A stretch of 56,728 nucleotides of DNA from Ectopseudomonas guguanensis (GTDB lineage: Bacteria > Pseudomonadota > Gammaproteobacteria > Pseudomonadales > Pseudomonadaceae), in the NCBI RefSeq assembly GCF_900104265.1, contig NZ_FNJJ01000002.1, forward strand, positions 449,424-506,151, written 5' to 3'. The notes under the pieces were generated by a model. The model did no database searches, was not told the DNA's origin, and worked only from the letters and a program-made list of their open reading frames with translations. The position numbers and the translations under genes were made by a program. Positions 18,991-32,666 of this stretch are shown here, one piece after another. Positions within the stretch are counted from its first letter, which is position 1; each line of letters starts with the position of its first letter.

Positions 18991-20925
18991 TCAGACCTTG
19001 AACTGCCCCAGGCTGGCCTTGAGCTGCGCCGCCAACTCGTCCAACGCACGCGCATTGCCGGCAATCGCGGCCACCGCCTCGGCCGCGCGCTGCGCCTCGG
19101 CATGGATGATCTCGACACGCCCACGTACTGCGCCAGCACCCTCGGCCTGGTGTGCCGCCGCCTGAGTCGCGGCGTTGATGGCACCATGCACTTCATCCAC
19201 CGACTTCTGCACCGACTGCTGCAGGCGCGCACTGTCACGCAGCACCTGCAAACCCTCGCCTCCTTGCGCCCCAGCCTGAGCGATCGCCGCCACGGCCTCC
19301 TGCGCGCCACGCTGCAGGGCAGCGATATGGGTCTGGATATCGCCGGTGGACTGCTGCGTCTTGCTCGCCAGCGCCCGCACCTCGTCAGCCACCACGGCAA
19401 AGCCGCGCCCGCTCTCGCCAGCGCGCGCCGCCTCGATGGCGGCGTTGAGCGCCAGCAGGTTGGTCTGCTCGGCGATGGACTGGATCACCGTCAGCACCAC
19501 CTCGATCTGCTCGCTCTGCTTGGCCAGTCGCTCGATCACCGCCGAGCCGTCCGCGACACGCGCCACCAGACCCTCGATGAGCGTGGACAGACGCTGAGCG
19601 ATCGCTGCGTTCTCATGCGCGGCCTGGCGAATGGTATCGACGCGCTGCAGCGCCTCCTGCATGGACTGGCTTTCCGCCTGCGCCTCGTCAGCCATCTGCT
19701 CCAGCGCCTGCAGACTGCCGGCCACCTCGTCGCGCTGACGCCCGGCTGCCGCCTCGGCCGCCACCCCGCGCTGGGTCAGGCTGCGGATCTGCTCACCGGT
19801 ACGCAGCGCCACCTCGCCCGACTCACGCACGATCGGTTGCAACTTGGCGATGAAGCGATTGACGGCATCAGCCATCTCGCCGACTTCATCCTGACTGTCG
19901 ATACTCACGCGCCGCGTCAGATCACCCTCGCCGGCCGCCAGATCATTGAGCGCCGCACTGAGCAGGCGCACACGGCTCAATACACGCCAGCCCAGCACCA
20001 GCGCCACCACCAGCATTGCCAGGGCGCCAACCAGCAGCAGCCCCAGCGCGATATTCCAGCGCAGTGAATCCGCCGCGACACGTACCGATTCACCACCGTT
20101 GCGTGCCATTTCCTGGGTGTAGCGTTCGGCCGATTGCAAGCGCGCACGCAGCGCCGCGGTCGCCTCTTCGGAAGCGCCCGCCAGGCTGCTGTCGACCAGC
20201 TCGCCGGCACCATTGACCAATGCCGCGAAGCGACCGTCCAGCGCAGTCAGTTCGCGCTCGACCACATCCAGCGACAACCCCATCTGCACCTTGCCGATCG
20301 AGGCCCCCATCGGGCTGATTTCGGCCTCGACCACATACACGCGCGGATCGCGCGAGGCGGCATCCACCAGCTTGTCCAGCGGCGAATCGCCCTGACCCGC
20401 CGCCACCAGTTCGCGCACCTGGGCGTTGCTGCGGTTGAAGTTGCGCGTCAGCCGCGTGCCTTCGGCGTCATAGATGATGGCGAACAGTACCGCCGGGTCC
20501 TGCTGGGCGATTCGGGTCAGCGCCGTGAGCGCCGGGATATCCAGATCCCAGATGGATTTCGGTGCCACGCCGGCGAGCAGTTGCGCCAGAGCCTGGCCGG
20601 ACTGCTTGAGATTGCCTTCGAGCACCACGCGCAGCTGCGCCTGCTCATCCTTCAACTGACCGGTAAGGCCTTCGCCCAGACGCGTACGCGTACTGCTCGC
20701 CAGCGCCGCAAGCCCCTGGCTCATCTCGCGCTCGGCCATACCCAGCTCTTCGCCCAGGCGACGGCTTTCACCGCCCAGGCGCTGGGCCAGGTCCTCGACC
20801 ATGCCGTCGACCGATGCACGCATCAACCACACTGCCAACCCGACCTGCACCAACATGGCCAGGCCAAGCGCGATGAACACCGGGCGCAGCAGGCGACTGC
20901 GCAACATGGAAACGATGGCGAACAC
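18991..20925 (-). CDS. Methyl-accepting chemotaxis protein
   Basis: This membrane receptor feeds the CheA/CheW pathway. Of its 644 residues, a first membrane helix (about 12-35) is followed by a periplasmic sensor of about 250 residues. A second helix ([22 protein letters not shown]) and a HAMP domain with [23 protein letters not shown] come next. The signalling domain holds the conserved tip [33 protein letters not shown], here as [17 protein letters not shown]. The sensor type and ligand are not recognisable. The start is taken as GTG at 20925, seven bases after GAGGAG. A TTG further upstream would overlap that site, and ATG at 20907 lacks one. A FliA-like promoter precedes it. Confidence 0.88.
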   Translation of the reverse strand: MFAIVSMLRSRLLRPVFIALGLAMLVQVGLAVWLMRASVDGMVEDLAQRLGGESRRLGEELGMAEREMSQGLAALASSTRTRLGEGLTGQLKDEQAQLRVVLEGNLKQSGQALAQLLAGVAPKSIWDLDIPALTALTRIAQQDPAVLFAIIYDAEGTRLTRNFNRSNAQVRELVAAGQGDSPLDKLVDAASRDPRVYVVEAEISPMGASIGKVQMGLSLDVVERELTALDGRFAALVNGAGELVDSSLAGASEEATAALRARLQSAERYTQEMARNGGESVRVAADSLRWNIALGLLLVGALAMLVVALVLGWRVLSRVRLLSAALNDLAAGEGDLTRRVSIDSQDEVGEMADAVNRFIAKLQPIVRESGEVALRTGEQIRSLTQRGVAAEAAAGRQRDEVAGSLQALEQMADEAQAESQSMQEALQRVDTIRQAAHENAAIAQRLSTLIEGLVARVADGSAVIERLAKQSEQIEVVLTVIQSIAEQTNLLALNAAIEAARAGESGRGFAVVADEVRALASKTQQSTGDIQTHIAALQRGAQEAVAAIAQAGAQGGEGLQVLRDSARLQQSVQKSVDEVHGAINAATQAAAHQAEGAGAVRGRVEIIHAEAQRAAEAVAAIAGNARALDELAAQLKASLGQFKV

Positions 20926-20954
20926 GGGAACACTCCTCAACGACCGTAACAGCT

Positions 20955-20981
20955 ATAACGGCGACTTCCGGGATTTATTGA
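20955..20981 (-). promoter_or_regulatory. FliA (sigma28)-like promoter of the chemoreceptor gene
   Basis: On the minus strand TCAA, 15 bases, then GCCGTTAT resemble the flagellar consensus TCAA/TAAA-N15-GCCGATAA (six of eight in the -10). The predicted start leaves a short leader before the GTG. Chemoreceptors are commonly FliA-dependent. Confidence 0.5.
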
Positions 20982-21091
20982 GCACAAGCAAAGCGCATGC
21001 CCGAGAACCTGAAACCAAACCAGCGAACCAATAGCAGTATGGGCGCAAATCGCGCCGATGGCTGCGCGACCACACGCGGTTCGCAAGCCAC

Positions 21092-21118
21092 AAAAAAGCC
21101 GCCCTGGGGCGGCTTTTT
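21092..21118 (-). terminator. Terminator of purA
   Basis: AAAAAGCCGCC and GGCGGCTTTTT form a GC-rich stem with A and T tracts on either side, about 18 bases past the purA stop. It could also end transcription from the opposite strand. Confidence 0.88.
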
Positions 21119-21135
21119 CAACTCGACGCAATCGC

Positions 21136-23674
<2,539 letters not shown>

Positions 23675-23711
23675 TTCGCCATTCCCCTCTCGATCCGGGC
23701 GGCACAAGCCT

Positions 23712-23897
23712 TCAGTGAAGCAGATATAGAAGGGCAGTCCCCAGCAGCATGCTGGCCAGCCCCATAAGACGCAGTCGGCGGTCGGGCAGACGCGCGGCCT
23801 GCAGTACCGCCCCGCGCCAATGACGCGGATAGAGGAAGGGCAGGATGCCTTCCAGCACCAGTACCAGACACAGTGCGATGCCGAGTTCCTGCCACAT
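23712..23897 (-). CDS. DUF2065 small membrane protein (YjeT family)
   Basis: The 61-residue peptide is mostly two membrane segments ([19 protein letters not shown] and [18 protein letters not shown]) joined by a basic loop ([20 protein letters not shown]). This matches DUF2065, a family of unknown function found next to hflC or hisZ. The start MWQELG at 23897 is chosen. The frame extends upstream into a terminator stem, which cannot be coding. It is followed by hisZ after 37 bases. Confidence 0.85.
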   Translation of the reverse strand: MWQELGIALCLVLVLEGILPFLYPRHWRGAVLQAARLPDRRLRLMGLASMLLGTALLYLLH

Positions 23898-23912
23898 GAT
23901 TCCCACAGACGC

Positions 23913-23936
23913 AAAAAAGCCGGGATTTTCCCGGCT
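23913..23936 (-). terminator. Terminator between hflC and the DUF2065 gene
   Basis: On the minus strand an 8-bp stem (AGCCGGGA / TCCCGGCT) with a three-base loop is followed by six T. It lies about 100 bases past hflC and only 16 bases before the DUF2065 start, leaving no room for a downstream promoter. Confidence 0.85.
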
Positions 23937-23967
23937 GCCGCATGATAACACGGTCAGGGCGACAAGC

Positions 23968-24035
23968 CACAGGCTTCAGGCCGCAGGCAAACAGATGTTC
24001 GCCCGAGGCCTGTAGCGTGCAGCCTGAAGCTGCCC
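23968..24035. repeat. Degenerate CAGGCTTCAGG heptamer element
   Basis: The left arm (ACAGGCTTCAGGCCGCAGGC) and right arm (GCCTGTAGCGTGCAGCCTG) are roughly inverted copies built from the same heptamer words as the minisatellites at 14974 and 35421. It fills the spacer after hflC. Confidence 0.6.
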
Positions 24036-24037
24036 TG

Positions 24038-24907
24038 TTAAGGCTTTGACTTCTCCAGATAGCGGAAGAAATCGCTGCTCGGGTCCAGCACCAGCACATC
24101 GCGCTTGTCGGCGAAGCTCTCGCGGTATGCCTGCAGGCTGCGGTAGAAGGAGTAGAACTCCTGATCCTGACCAAAGGCACGGGCGTAGATGGCGGCAGCC
24201 TGGGCATCACCGTCACCGCGCAGCTCCTCGGCCTGACGGTAGGCTTCAGCCAGCAGTACACGGCGCTGACGATCGGCGTCGGCACGAATACCTTCAGCCA
24301 GCTCACGCCCCTTGGCGCGGTGCTCGCGAGCTTCACGCTCACGCTCGGTGCTCATCCGCTCGAACACGCTGCGGTTCACTTCACGCGGCAGATCGATGGC
24401 CTTGACCCGCACGTCGACCACTTCGATACCCAGCTCGCGCTCGGCGGCGCGATTGAGGGTCGCGGTCACGTCGGCCATCAGCGCATCACGTTCGCCGGAC
24501 ACCGACTCGTGCAAGGTGCGCTTACCGAACTGGTCGCGCAGCGAGGCTTCCAGACGACGAGCCAGACGCTCGTCGGCTACCTGCTTCATACCGGAGGTGG
24601 ACTGATAGAAGCGCTCGGCATCCTTCACCCGCCACTTGGCGTAGGCGTCGACCATCAACGCCTTCTTCTCCAGGGTCAGGAAGCGCGAGGAGGTCGAGTC
24701 CAGCGTCAGCAGACGGCCGTCGAAGATGCGCACCTGGTTGACGTAAGGAATCTTCACATGCAGACCAGGCTGCACGTCCGGATTGACCACACGACCGAAC
24801 TGCAGCAGTACCGCACGTTCGGTTTGCGCCACGATGTAGAAGCTATTCCATGCCACCAGGGCCAGAACCACGGCCACGATCAGGCCGATCAGGGACTTGT
24901 TGCTCAT
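24038..24907 (-). CDS. hflC: HflC, protease modulator of FtsH
   Basis: HflC forms with HflK a periplasm-facing SPFH/band-7 ring that holds the FtsH protease. The 289 residues have one N-terminal membrane helix (SLIGLIVAVVLALVAWNSFYIV), a band-7 domain (about 25-190), then a charged coiled coil with EREREAREHRAKGRELAEG. The start is the ATG in TGATG, which overlaps the hflK stop and so couples the two. A TTG one codon earlier is less likely. Confidence 0.95.
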   Translation of the reverse strand: MSNKSLIGLIVAVVLALVAWNSFYIVAQTERAVLLQFGRVVNPDVQPGLHVKIPYVNQVRIFDGRLLTLDSTSSRFLTLEKKALMVDAYAKWRVKDAERFYQSTSGMKQVADERLARRLEASLRDQFGKRTLHESVSGERDALMADVTATLNRAAERELGIEVVDVRVKAIDLPREVNRSVFERMSTEREREAREHRAKGRELAEGIRADADRQRRVLLAEAYRQAEELRGDGDAQAAAIYARAFGQDQEFYSFYRSLQAYRESFADKRDVLVLDPSSDFFRYLEKSKP

Positions 24908-26076
24908 CAACGGCCCTCCCGAGTACGCAGGTTACGCTGCGACATATCGCTGCTCAGCGGCACCGCCGGATCACGCGTCGTCGAATTGCTGCTGTTGGCA
25001 GAACTGGAGGACGACGAACCGCCACGGCTGTCGATCATCTTGTCCAGCGGCAGATAGAGCAGGTTGTTCTGCCCCTTGTCGCCAGTGACCAGAACCTTGC
25101 TGGTGTTGCTCATCATTTCCTGCATGGTGTCCAGATACAGACGTTCGCGAGTGACTTCCGGCGCCTTGCGGTACTCGGCTACCAGCTTGGTGAAGCGGTC
25201 GGCCTCACCCTGGGCGCGAGCGATGACCTCGTCACGGTAACCGTTGGCCTCTTCCAGCAGACGCTGGGCCTGACCGCGGGCTTCCGGAATCACGCCATTG
25301 GCGTAGGACTCGGCCTGGTTCTTCTCGCGCTGCTCGTCTTCACGCGCGCGGATCACGTCATCGAAGGCTTCCTGAACTTCGCGCGGCGCCGCAGCGCTCT
25401 GGATGTTCACCTGAGTGATGGTGATACCGGTGCGATAGTTGTCGAGGAAACGCTGCAGGCGCTCACGTACTTCGCTGGCCATCAGCTCACGACCTTCGGT
25501 CAGCACCTGGTCCATCTCGGTGGAACCCACGACGTGACGCACGGCGCTGTCGGTGGCGTGCTGCAGGCTGACTTCCGGCTGATCGACGTTGAGCACGAAG
25601 TCCTGCAGGTTGCTGATGCGGTACTGCACCGTCAGTGGCACTTCGATGATGTTCTCGTCTTCGGTCAGCATGGCGCCCTGCTTGCTGTAGGCACGCTCAC
25701 GGGTGACGTTTTCCTGGAACTTGCGATCGATCGGCGGGAAGTAGATGTTCAGGCCCGGACCAACGGTCTCGTGGTATTTGCCGAAGCGCAGCACCACGGC
25801 CTGCTCCTGCTCATCGACCACGTAGATCGCACTGTACAGCCAGACCACCGCCAACAGGCCGAGACCTACGAACAGCAGACCGAAGCCACCGCCGCCACCG
25901 CTGCGTCCGGAATCGTCGTCACCACGTTTCTTGCCGCCGCCGAAGAGCCCGTTGAGGCTCTCTTGCAACTTGCGGAACGCTTCGTCGAGATCCGGCGGGC
26001 CCTGCCGGCCACCGCCTTTGCGGCCGCCCCAAGGGTCTTGATTGTTCGAGTTGCCACCCGGCTCATTCCAAGCCAT
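24907..26076 (-). CDS. hflK: HflK, protease modulator of FtsH
   Basis: The 389-residue partner of HflC starts MAWNEPGGNSNNQDPWGGRKGGG, the Gly/Asn-rich cytoplasmic head of HflK. One membrane helix follows (FGLLFVGLGLLAVVWLYSAIYV), then the band-7 domain and a long coiled coil. The end is a Ser/Asn-rich tail (SSSSSSANSSNST). The start at 26076 is the conserved one. It is followed by hflC with a shared TGATG. Confidence 0.95.
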   Translation of the reverse strand: MAWNEPGGNSNNQDPWGGRKGGGRQGPPDLDEAFRKLQESLNGLFGGGKKRGDDDSGRSGGGGGFGLLFVGLGLLAVVWLYSAIYVVDEQEQAVVLRFGKYHETVGPGLNIYFPPIDRKFQENVTRERAYSKQGAMLTEDENIIEVPLTVQYRISNLQDFVLNVDQPEVSLQHATDSAVRHVVGSTEMDQVLTEGRELMASEVRERLQRFLDNYRTGITITQVNIQSAAAPREVQEAFDDVIRAREDEQREKNQAESYANGVIPEARGQAQRLLEEANGYRDEVIARAQGEADRFTKLVAEYRKAPEVTRERLYLDTMQEMMSNTSKVLVTGDKGQNNLLYLPLDKMIDSRGGSSSSSSANSSNSTTRDPAVPLSSDMSQRNLRTREGR

Positions 26077-26173
26077 AGCGTTCTCCGTACTGATAAAGCG
26101 AAGGCGCGCCCACGGCGCGCCGGCCAATGCTACCCAAAGCCCGAGGGTGACAGCAAAGCCGCCACCGCAGGCT

Positions 26174-27475
26174 TTATTGCAAAGTATGTTGCTCGATGAA
26201 GGCCTGAGGTTCCAAACCCTCGCGACTCACCAGACGATTGAGTTCGACTCGCGGCAAACGCACCGACAGCAAGCTGTGCCCCTGCTCATCATGCCCTTCG
26301 CTCTGCACTGCGCCCAGGGCGAAGAACTGCGCACGCAACCGCCCCAGACGTTGCGGCAACTGCAGCGTGGCGACGAACAAATCCTCGCCCAATAGCTCTG
26401 CCACCGCCTGCCGCAACAGCTCCAGACCACGCCCTTCGCGCGCCGACAACCAAACGCGAACCGGCTTGCCGTCTCCATCGCGCTGAATCTGCGGCTCGAC
26501 ACCTTCCAACAAATCCAGCTTGTTGTACACCTCGAGCATCGGCAGCTCGTTCGCGCCGATCTCCTTGAGCACTTCCTGAACCTGCTCGATCTGCGCCATG
26601 CGCTCGGGCTCATGGGCATCGATCACGTGCAGCAGCAGGTCGGAGTTGCTCGACTCTTCCAGCGTAGCGCGGAAGGCCTCGACCAGCTTGTGCGGCAGAT
26701 GGCGAATGAAGCCCACGGTATCGGCCAGCACGATCGGACCGAGGTCATCGAGCTCCAGACGGCGCAGGGTCGGGTCGAGGGTGGCGAACAGCTGGTCGGC
26801 CGCGTAGACCTCGGAGGTGGTCAGGGCATTGAACAGGGTGGACTTGCCGGCGTTGGTGTAACCCACCAGGGAGACCGACGGGATATCCGCACGCTTGCGC
26901 CCGCGCCGCGCCTGCTCACGCTGGCTGCGCACCTTCTCGAGCTTCTGCTTGATCTGGCGGATGCGTACGCGCAGCAGGCGGCGGTCGGTTTCCAGCTGGG
27001 TTTCACCCGGACCGCGCAGACCGATACCCCCCTTCTGCCGCTCGAGGTGAGTCCAGCCGCGCACCAGGCGCGTGCTCATGTGATCGAGCTGAGCCAGCTC
27101 GACCTGCAGCTTGCCTTCGTGAGTGCGCGCGCGCTGGGCGAAGATATCGAGGATCAGCCCGGTGCGATCGAGCACACGGCACTCGAAGGCGCGCTCGAGG
27201 TTGCGCTCCTGGCTGGGGGTCAGGGTGTGATTGAAGATGACCAGATCGGCCTCGGCGGCCTTGACCTGGTCGCGCAGTTCCTCGACCTTGCCGCTGCCGA
27301 TCAGGAACTTGGCAGTCAGGCGACTGCTGGGGACGCTGAAGAAAGCGACCATGTCGGCACCCGCCGACATGGCCAGCTCCTGGAACTCCTGGGGGTCTTC
27401 GCTCGCCTCGGAGTCTTGGCCTTCCAGATGAACCAGGATGGCCCGCTCACCGCCCTCATGACGCTCGAAGAACAA
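26174..27475 (-). CDS. hflX: GTPase HflX
   Basis: HflX is a ribosome-associated GTPase that splits stalled 70S particles. The 433-residue protein has the N-terminal HflX domain, the glycine-rich QKGGIGLRGPGETQLETDRR segment, and a G domain with GYTNAGKSTLFNAL, DTVGFIRHLP and NKLDLL. The start is TTG at 27475 (FFERHEGGERAI follows), 12 bases past the hfq stop. No ATG fits the conserved N-terminus. It follows hfq, the usual order. Confidence 0.95.
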   Translation of the reverse strand: MFFERHEGGERAILVHLEGQDSEASEDPQEFQELAMSAGADMVAFFSVPSSRLTAKFLIGSGKVEELRDQVKAAEADLVIFNHTLTPSQERNLERAFECRVLDRTGLILDIFAQRARTHEGKLQVELAQLDHMSTRLVRGWTHLERQKGGIGLRGPGETQLETDRRLLRVRIRQIKQKLEKVRSQREQARRGRKRADIPSVSLVGYTNAGKSTLFNALTTSEVYAADQLFATLDPTLRRLELDDLGPIVLADTVGFIRHLPHKLVEAFRATLEESSNSDLLLHVIDAHEPERMAQIEQVQEVLKEIGANELPMLEVYNKLDLLEGVEPQIQRDGDGKPVRVWLSAREGRGLELLRQAVAELLGEDLFVATLQLPQRLGRLRAQFFALGAVQSEGHDEQGHSLLSVRLPRVELNRLVSREGLEPQAFIEQHTLQ

Positions 27476-27487
27476 TGCAGCCCCCTA

Positions 27488-27769
<282 letters not shown>

Positions 27770-27849
27770 TCAATTTTCAATAATTTTAGTAAGTAAACAA
27801 TGGCTTCAGGCCGCCCCACCCCCAAGGATAGACGGCCAGCGGCAAGGTC

Positions 27850-28827
27850 TCATTTCAATATGGAGACGCTTTGCAGGTATTTCAAGGCGCGAGACAGATT
27901 GTCGCAGGCCAGGCTGTCCAGCCAGTGCAAACCGTCCCAGCCACGTAGCCAGGTGAACTGCCGCTTGGCCAGTTGCCGAGTGGCGATGATGCCGCGCTCG
28001 ACCATCTCGTCCCGCGACAATTCGCCGTCGAGGTACCCCCACACCTGGCGATAACCCACCGCCCGTATAGACGGCAATCCTGCGTGCAAGTCACTTCGGC
28101 TACGCAGGGCTTCGACCTCCCGCACGAACCCCTGTTCCAACATCGCCCGAAATCGTTGGGCGATGCGCTCATGCAGAATCTGACGCTGCGCCGGTGCGAT
28201 AGCAAGCTGAGCGACAGTATAGGGTAATTGTCCGGCGCCCGATGTGCCGGCATCGGGATTTCCTGCTGCCTGGCGCCGTCGATGCTCGGTCATGCTCAGG
28301 CCACTGACACGATAGACCTCCAGGGCCCGGGTCAGGCGCTGCGGGTCGTTGGGATGGATGCGCGCCGCGGACTGCGGATCGACCGCAGCCAGCTCGCGAT
28401 GCAGCGCCTCCCAACCTTCGGCCAGCGCACGCGCCTCCAGTTCGGCGCGTATCGCCGGATCGGCGCTGGGCATATCGGCCAACCCTTCCAGCAGCGCCTT
28501 GTAATAAAGCATGGTGCCGCCCACCAGCAGTGGAATACGGCCACGCGCCGCGCTCTCGGCCATGGCCGCCAGCGCATCGGCGCGAAATTCCGCTGCCGAG
28601 TAGCTTTCGGCCGGGTCGCGGATGTCGATCAGGGCGTGGGGAAACTCATCGAGAATGGCGCGCTCGGGCTTGGCCGTGCCGATGTCCATGCCGCGATAGA
28701 TCAGGGCCGAGTCGACGCTGATCAGGTCACACGGCAAAACGCGCGCCAGCTCCAGGGCCAGATCGGTCTTGCCGGCCGCGGTCGGCCCCATCAGGAAGAT
28801 TGCAGGAGGAAGCGAAGACATCGACAT
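27850..28827 (-). CDS. miaA: tRNA dimethylallyltransferase
   Basis: MiaA adds an isopentenyl group to A37 of tRNAs that read UNN codons. The 325 residues contain the P-loop GPTAAGKT, the [16 protein letters not shown] motif, the [16 protein letters not shown] helix and the late [15 protein letters not shown]. The first ATG at 28827 is used. A second ATG two codons later is equally possible, and neither has a strong ribosome binding site. It sits between mutL and hfq. Confidence 0.95.
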   Translation of the reverse strand: MSMSSLPPAIFLMGPTAAGKTDLALELARVLPCDLISVDSALIYRGMDIGTAKPERAILDEFPHALIDIRDPAESYSAAEFRADALAAMAESAARGRIPLLVGGTMLYYKALLEGLADMPSADPAIRAELEARALAEGWEALHRELAAVDPQSAARIHPNDPQRLTRALEVYRVSGLSMTEHRRRQAAGNPDAGTSGAGQLPYTVAQLAIAPAQRQILHERIAQRFRAMLEQGFVREVEALRSRSDLHAGLPSIRAVGYRQVWGYLDGELSRDEMVERGIIATRQLAKRQFTWLRGWDGLHWLDSLACDNLSRALKYLQSVSILK

Positions 28828-28874
28828 GGCTCGAACACGGAAACGGGGAGCCCCTGACTCGGGGCCTCAATCAA

Positions 28875-30755
28875 TTACTGGCCGCGCATGAACAGCTTGT
28901 CGAGCTGATCCATGCTCAGTTGCGTCCAGGTCGGACGGCCATGGTTGCACTGACCGCTGCGCTCGGTCTGCTCCATGTCACGCAGCAGGGCGTTCATCTC
29001 GGGAATGGTCAGGCGCCGGTTGGCGCGCACTGCACCGTGACAGGCCATGGTCGCCAGCAATTCGTTGAGGTGCGCCTGAATACGATCACTGGTGCCGTAC
29101 TCCAGCAGATCGGCCAGCACGTCGCGCACCAGCTGGGTGGCCTCGGCCTGTTTCAGCAACGCCGGAATCTGGCGGATCGCCACGGTTTCCTCGCCCAGGC
29201 GCTGCAGCTCGAAGCCCAGGCGCTGGAACCATTCGCCATGCTCTTCGGCGCAATCCGCCTCGCGCTGGCTCAGGGCGATGGACTCCGGCACCAGCAATGG
29301 CTGACCGCGCAAGCCCTCGCTGGCCATGGCCTGCTTGAGACGCTCGTAGGTGATGCGCTCATGGGCTGCGTGCATGTCCACGACCACCATACCCTGAGCA
29401 TTCTCGGCGAGGATGTACACGCCCTTGAGCTGCGCCACGGCGTAACCGAGCGGGGGAATGTCGCCCTGCTCCTGCGGCATGGACTGCATCTGGGCCGTGG
29501 GCAGCGGCGCGAAGTACTCGCGATAGGCGGCCTGCGCTTCGGCGGCCGGCACGCCGGGATTGGCGACCGGCTGCTGATAGCCGGCACCGGCGCCGCGCCA
29601 GGCGGGTTGCGGACTGGCCACGGAGGTTTCGAGCACGCTGGCAGCCAGGCCCATTTCAGCCTGCGGGCCGAACTCGCCTGCGGCCAGACCGCTCGGACGC
29701 ATCATCGGCGACACGGCAGCCGGCGCCGCAACCTGGTCTTCCGGACGCACATCGGCCAGAGCACGATGCAGCGTGCCGTAGAGGAAGTCATGAACCATGC
29801 GACTGTCGCGGAAGCGCACTTCGTGCTTGGTCGGATGGACATTGACGTCCACCGTCGCCGGATCGATCTCCAGAAACAGCACGAAGGTCGGGTGGCGGCC
29901 GTTGAACAGCACGTCGCGATAGGCCTGACGCACCGCATGGGCAACCAGCTTGTCGCGCACCATGCGGCCGTTGACATAGAAGTACTGCAGGTCCGCCTGA
30001 CTGCGCGAGAACGTGGGCAAGCCGACCCAGCCCCACAGCCGCAGGCCGCCGCGCTCGATCTCGATTGGCAGCGCCTGCTCCAGGAACGCCGGGCCGCAAA
30101 CCGAGGCGACACGACGCGCGCGGCTGATCTCGTCACCCGCCTCGTGCAGGCTGAGCACCGTCTTGCCGTTGTGGCGCAAGTGGAAGCCGACATCGAAACG
30201 TGCCAGCGCCAGACGCTTGATCACTTCCTGCAGGTGATCGAACTCGGTCTTCTCGGCGCGCAGAAACTTGCGCCGCGCCGGGGTATTGAAGAACAGGTCA
30301 CGCACTTCCACCGAGGTGCCCACCGGATGTGCGGCAGGTTGCACGCGCGGCTCCATGTCGCGCCCTTCGGTTTCCACCTGCCAGGCCTGGTCGGCATCGG
30401 CGGTGCGCGAGGTCAGCGTCAGGCGCGATACCGAGCTGATCGATGCCAGCGCCTCGCCGCGAAAGCCCATGCTGAGCACGGCTTCGAGGTCTTCCAGTTC
30501 GCGAATCTTGCTGGTGGCATGGCGCGCCAGAGCCAGCGGCAGGTCATCGGCGGCGATGCCGGAACCATCGTCGCGCACCTTGAGCAGCTTGATGCCGCCC
30601 TGTTCGACCTCGACATCGATGCGCCGGGCGCCCGAATCCAGGCTATTTTCCAGCAGCTCCTTGGCCACCGAGGCCGGGCGCTCGACCACCTCGCCCGCGG
30701 CGATCTGGTTGGCCAGGCGCGGGCTGAGCAGATGAATACGGGACATGACACTCAC
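28875..30755 (-). CDS. mutL: DNA mismatch repair protein MutL
   Basis: MutL links MutS to strand removal. Of its 626 residues, the N-terminal GHKL ATPase shows [30 protein letters not shown] and [14 protein letters not shown] Pro/Ala/Gln linker follows (about 330-430), then the C-terminal dimer domain with [12 protein letters not shown]. That last motif is the DxHA-x2-E-x4-E metal site of nicking MutL proteins, found in species without MutH. The start is GTG at 30755, sharing one base with the amiB stop. This gives the same N-terminal length as the P. aeruginosa protein. ATG at 30746 is an alternative. Confidence 0.95.
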   Translation of the reverse strand: MSVMSRIHLLSPRLANQIAAGEVVERPASVAKELLENSLDSGARRIDVEVEQGGIKLLKVRDDGSGIAADDLPLALARHATSKIRELEDLEAVLSMGFRGEALASISSVSRLTLTSRTADADQAWQVETEGRDMEPRVQPAAHPVGTSVEVRDLFFNTPARRKFLRAEKTEFDHLQEVIKRLALARFDVGFHLRHNGKTVLSLHEAGDEISRARRVASVCGPAFLEQALPIEIERGGLRLWGWVGLPTFSRSQADLQYFYVNGRMVRDKLVAHAVRQAYRDVLFNGRHPTFVLFLEIDPATVDVNVHPTKHEVRFRDSRMVHDFLYGTLHRALADVRPEDQVAAPAAVSPMMRPSGLAAGEFGPQAEMGLAASVLETSVASPQPAWRGAGAGYQQPVANPGVPAAEAQAAYREYFAPLPTAQMQSMPQEQGDIPPLGYAVAQLKGVYILAENAQGMVVVDMHAAHERITYERLKQAMASEGLRGQPLLVPESIALSQREADCAEEHGEWFQRLGFELQRLGEETVAIRQIPALLKQAEATQLVRDVLADLLEYGTSDRIQAHLNELLATMACHGAVRANRRLTIPEMNALLRDMEQTERSGQCNHGRPTWTQLSMDQLDKLFMRGQ

Positions 30756-32182
30756 TACTGGGCCGCCAGGGACGTGGCCGGTATCTGCAATGTCTGGCCG
30801 ACCTTGATCACGTCGCCATTGAGCTTGTTGGCGCTGCGCAGGGCAGCCAGGCTGATCTGGTAACGCTGGGCGATCAGCGCCAGGCTTTCGCCACTCGCCA
30901 CCACGTGCTCGCGTGGGCCGGCGGCGATCTTGCCCTCGTCACGCAGCCAGGCGACATAAGTGCCGGGCGGTGGATTCTCGTGGAAGAACTGCTTGACCCC
31001 GGTGGTGATCGAGCGCGCCAGCGCCTGCTGATGGCTGGCAGTGTGCAGCTTCTTCGCCTCGTTGGGATTGGAGATGAAGCCGGTTTCCACCAGGATCGAT
31101 GGGATATCCGGGGATTTGAGCACCATGAAGCCCGCCTGTTCGACGCGGCGCTTGTGCAGCGGGGTGATGTTGCCCATGTTCGACAGCACCTTCTGCCCCA
31201 CGTTAAGACTGGAAGACAGCGATGCGGTCATCGACAGATCCAGCAGCACACCGGCAAGCATCTTGTCCTTGTCGTCGAGGCTGACGTTACCGGCACCGCC
31301 AATCAGGTCCGACTGGTTCTCGGCGTCGGCCAGCCAGCGAGCGGTCTCGGAAGTCGCACCGCGTTCCGACAGGGCATAGACCGAGGCGCCGAACGCCGAA
31401 GAGCGTGGCGCAGCATCGGCATGGATCGAGACGAACAGATCGGCGCCCTTCTTGCGCGCGATCTCGGTGCGTTTGCGCAGCGGAATGAAATAGTCGCCGG
31501 TACGCACCAGCTCGCCACGAAAGCCCTTCTCGGCGTTGATCTGCCGCTGCAGTTCTCTGGCGATGGCCAGGGTCACGTTCTTTTCGTACTGCCCCTTGAC
31601 CGGCGATAGCGCGCCCGGGTCCTCACCCCCGTGACCGGCATCGATGGCAACCACGATGTCACGCTTGCCATTGGGTACGGGCGTCAACTTGGGCGGCGGC
31701 TGGGTGGGGGTGACGGGCACGGGCGGCGCGCTGGCGGCAACGCTGGGCGTCTGGGCAGCGGGCGGCGCACTGCCCTGATCGAACAGATCGACCACCAGGC
31801 GATGGCCATACTGCTGGTTCGGCGCCAGGGTGAAGCTCTTCGGCGAAACCGGCGCCGACAGGTCGATGACCACGCGCAGCTCTTCTGCGCTGCGCTGCGC
31901 CGAGCGCACGCCGGTAATCGGGGTGTTGGCGAGGGAAAGCTGATCGAGACTGGTGGCCAACTTGGCCCCCGTAACGTCGATGACGATGCGATCGGGCGCT
32001 GCCAGGGTGAACACACTGTGCTGCACCGGGCCGGACAGATCGAAGACCAGGCGGGTGTTGTCCGGCGCGCGCCACAGGCGCACGCCGCGCACATCGGAGG
32101 CAGCCAGCACCTCGGCAGCCAGGGCCGCCAACAATACCCCCACAGCGGTAACCAGCGCGCCTGTGCGCATAACCAACCCCAT
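30755..32182 (-). CDS. amiB: N-acetylmuramoyl-L-alanine amidase with AMIN and LysM domains
   Basis: The enzyme cuts the peptide from peptidoglycan glycan strands during cell separation. The 475 residues run: signal peptide ([19 protein letters not shown]), AMIN targeting domain (about 28-130), a Pro-rich linker, zinc amidase_3 domain with [11 protein letters not shown] and the catalytic ETGFISN, and a C-terminal LysM ([18 protein letters not shown]). The ATG at 32182 is chosen. GTG one codon before and ATG at 32170 cannot be excluded. It lies between tsaE and mutL. Confidence 0.94.
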   Translation of the reverse strand: MGLVMRTGALVTAVGVLLAALAAEVLAASDVRGVRLWRAPDNTRLVFDLSGPVQHSVFTLAAPDRIVIDVTGAKLATSLDQLSLANTPITGVRSAQRSAEELRVVIDLSAPVSPKSFTLAPNQQYGHRLVVDLFDQGSAPPAAQTPSVAASAPPVPVTPTQPPPKLTPVPNGKRDIVVAIDAGHGGEDPGALSPVKGQYEKNVTLAIARELQRQINAEKGFRGELVRTGDYFIPLRKRTEIARKKGADLFVSIHADAAPRSSAFGASVYALSERGATSETARWLADAENQSDLIGGAGNVSLDDKDKMLAGVLLDLSMTASLSSSLNVGQKVLSNMGNITPLHKRRVEQAGFMVLKSPDIPSILVETGFISNPNEAKKLHTASHQQALARSITTGVKQFFHENPPPGTYVAWLRDEGKIAAGPREHVVASGESLALIAQRYQISLAALRSANKLNGDVIKVGQTLQIPATSLAAQ

Positions 32183-32192
32183 CACGTCTTAT

Positions 32193-32666
32193 TCATTGCT
32201 TGCCGCTCAGGGCCTTGCACCAGGCCTCCCCTCGAGCCCCATGCCCCTGCAGCAACAGCGAACGGCCGCTCGCTTGGGGGCTAATGGTAATGTCCAGGTC
32301 GGGCTTTGGCAAAACGCCTGCGCCGCGTTGCGGCCATTCGATCAGGCACAGGGCATTGCCTTCGAAGTAGTCGCGGATGCCGAGAAACTCCAGCTCCTCC
32401 GGATCGACCAGGCGGTAGAGGTCGAAATGGAATGCGCGCACCTCGCCGATTTCATAGGGTTCGACCAGGGTAAAGGTCGGACTCTTGACCGCCCCGGCGT
32501 GGCCCAGGCCACGCAGAATGCCGCGTGACAGGGTGGTTTTGCCGGCACCCAGGTCGCCGTGCAGATAGATGGTGCCCACACCACCGCTGACTTCGGCGAT
32601 CGAAGCACCCAACGCCAGCATGGCAGCCTCATCGGCCGCCTCGAGCTTCACTTCACACAAGGACAC
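32193..32666 (-). CDS. tsaE: tRNA threonylcarbamoyladenosine biosynthesis ATPase TsaE
   Basis: TsaE powers the TsaBDE complex that makes t6A37 in tRNA. The 157 residues contain the Walker A stretch HGDLGAGKTTLSRGILRGLG, then SPTFTLVEPYE and HFDLYRLVDPEELEFLG. The start is GTG at 32666, behind GGAGGAATT. It lies 19 bases inside the end of nnrD, so the two genes overlap and are probably coupled. Confidence 0.95.
   Translation of the reverse strand: MSLCEVKLEAADEAAMLALGASIAEVSGGVGTIYLHGDLGAGKTTLSRGILRGLGHAGAVKSPTFTLVEPYEIGEVRAFHFDLYRLVDPEELEFLGIRDYFEGNALCLIEWPQRGAGVLPKPDLDITISPQASGRSLLLQGHGARGEAWCKALSGKQ

Noticed and set aside
28800..30863. Long plus-strand open frame opposite mutL
   Set aside because: Mirror of mutL. 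No ribosome binding site, no recognisable domain.
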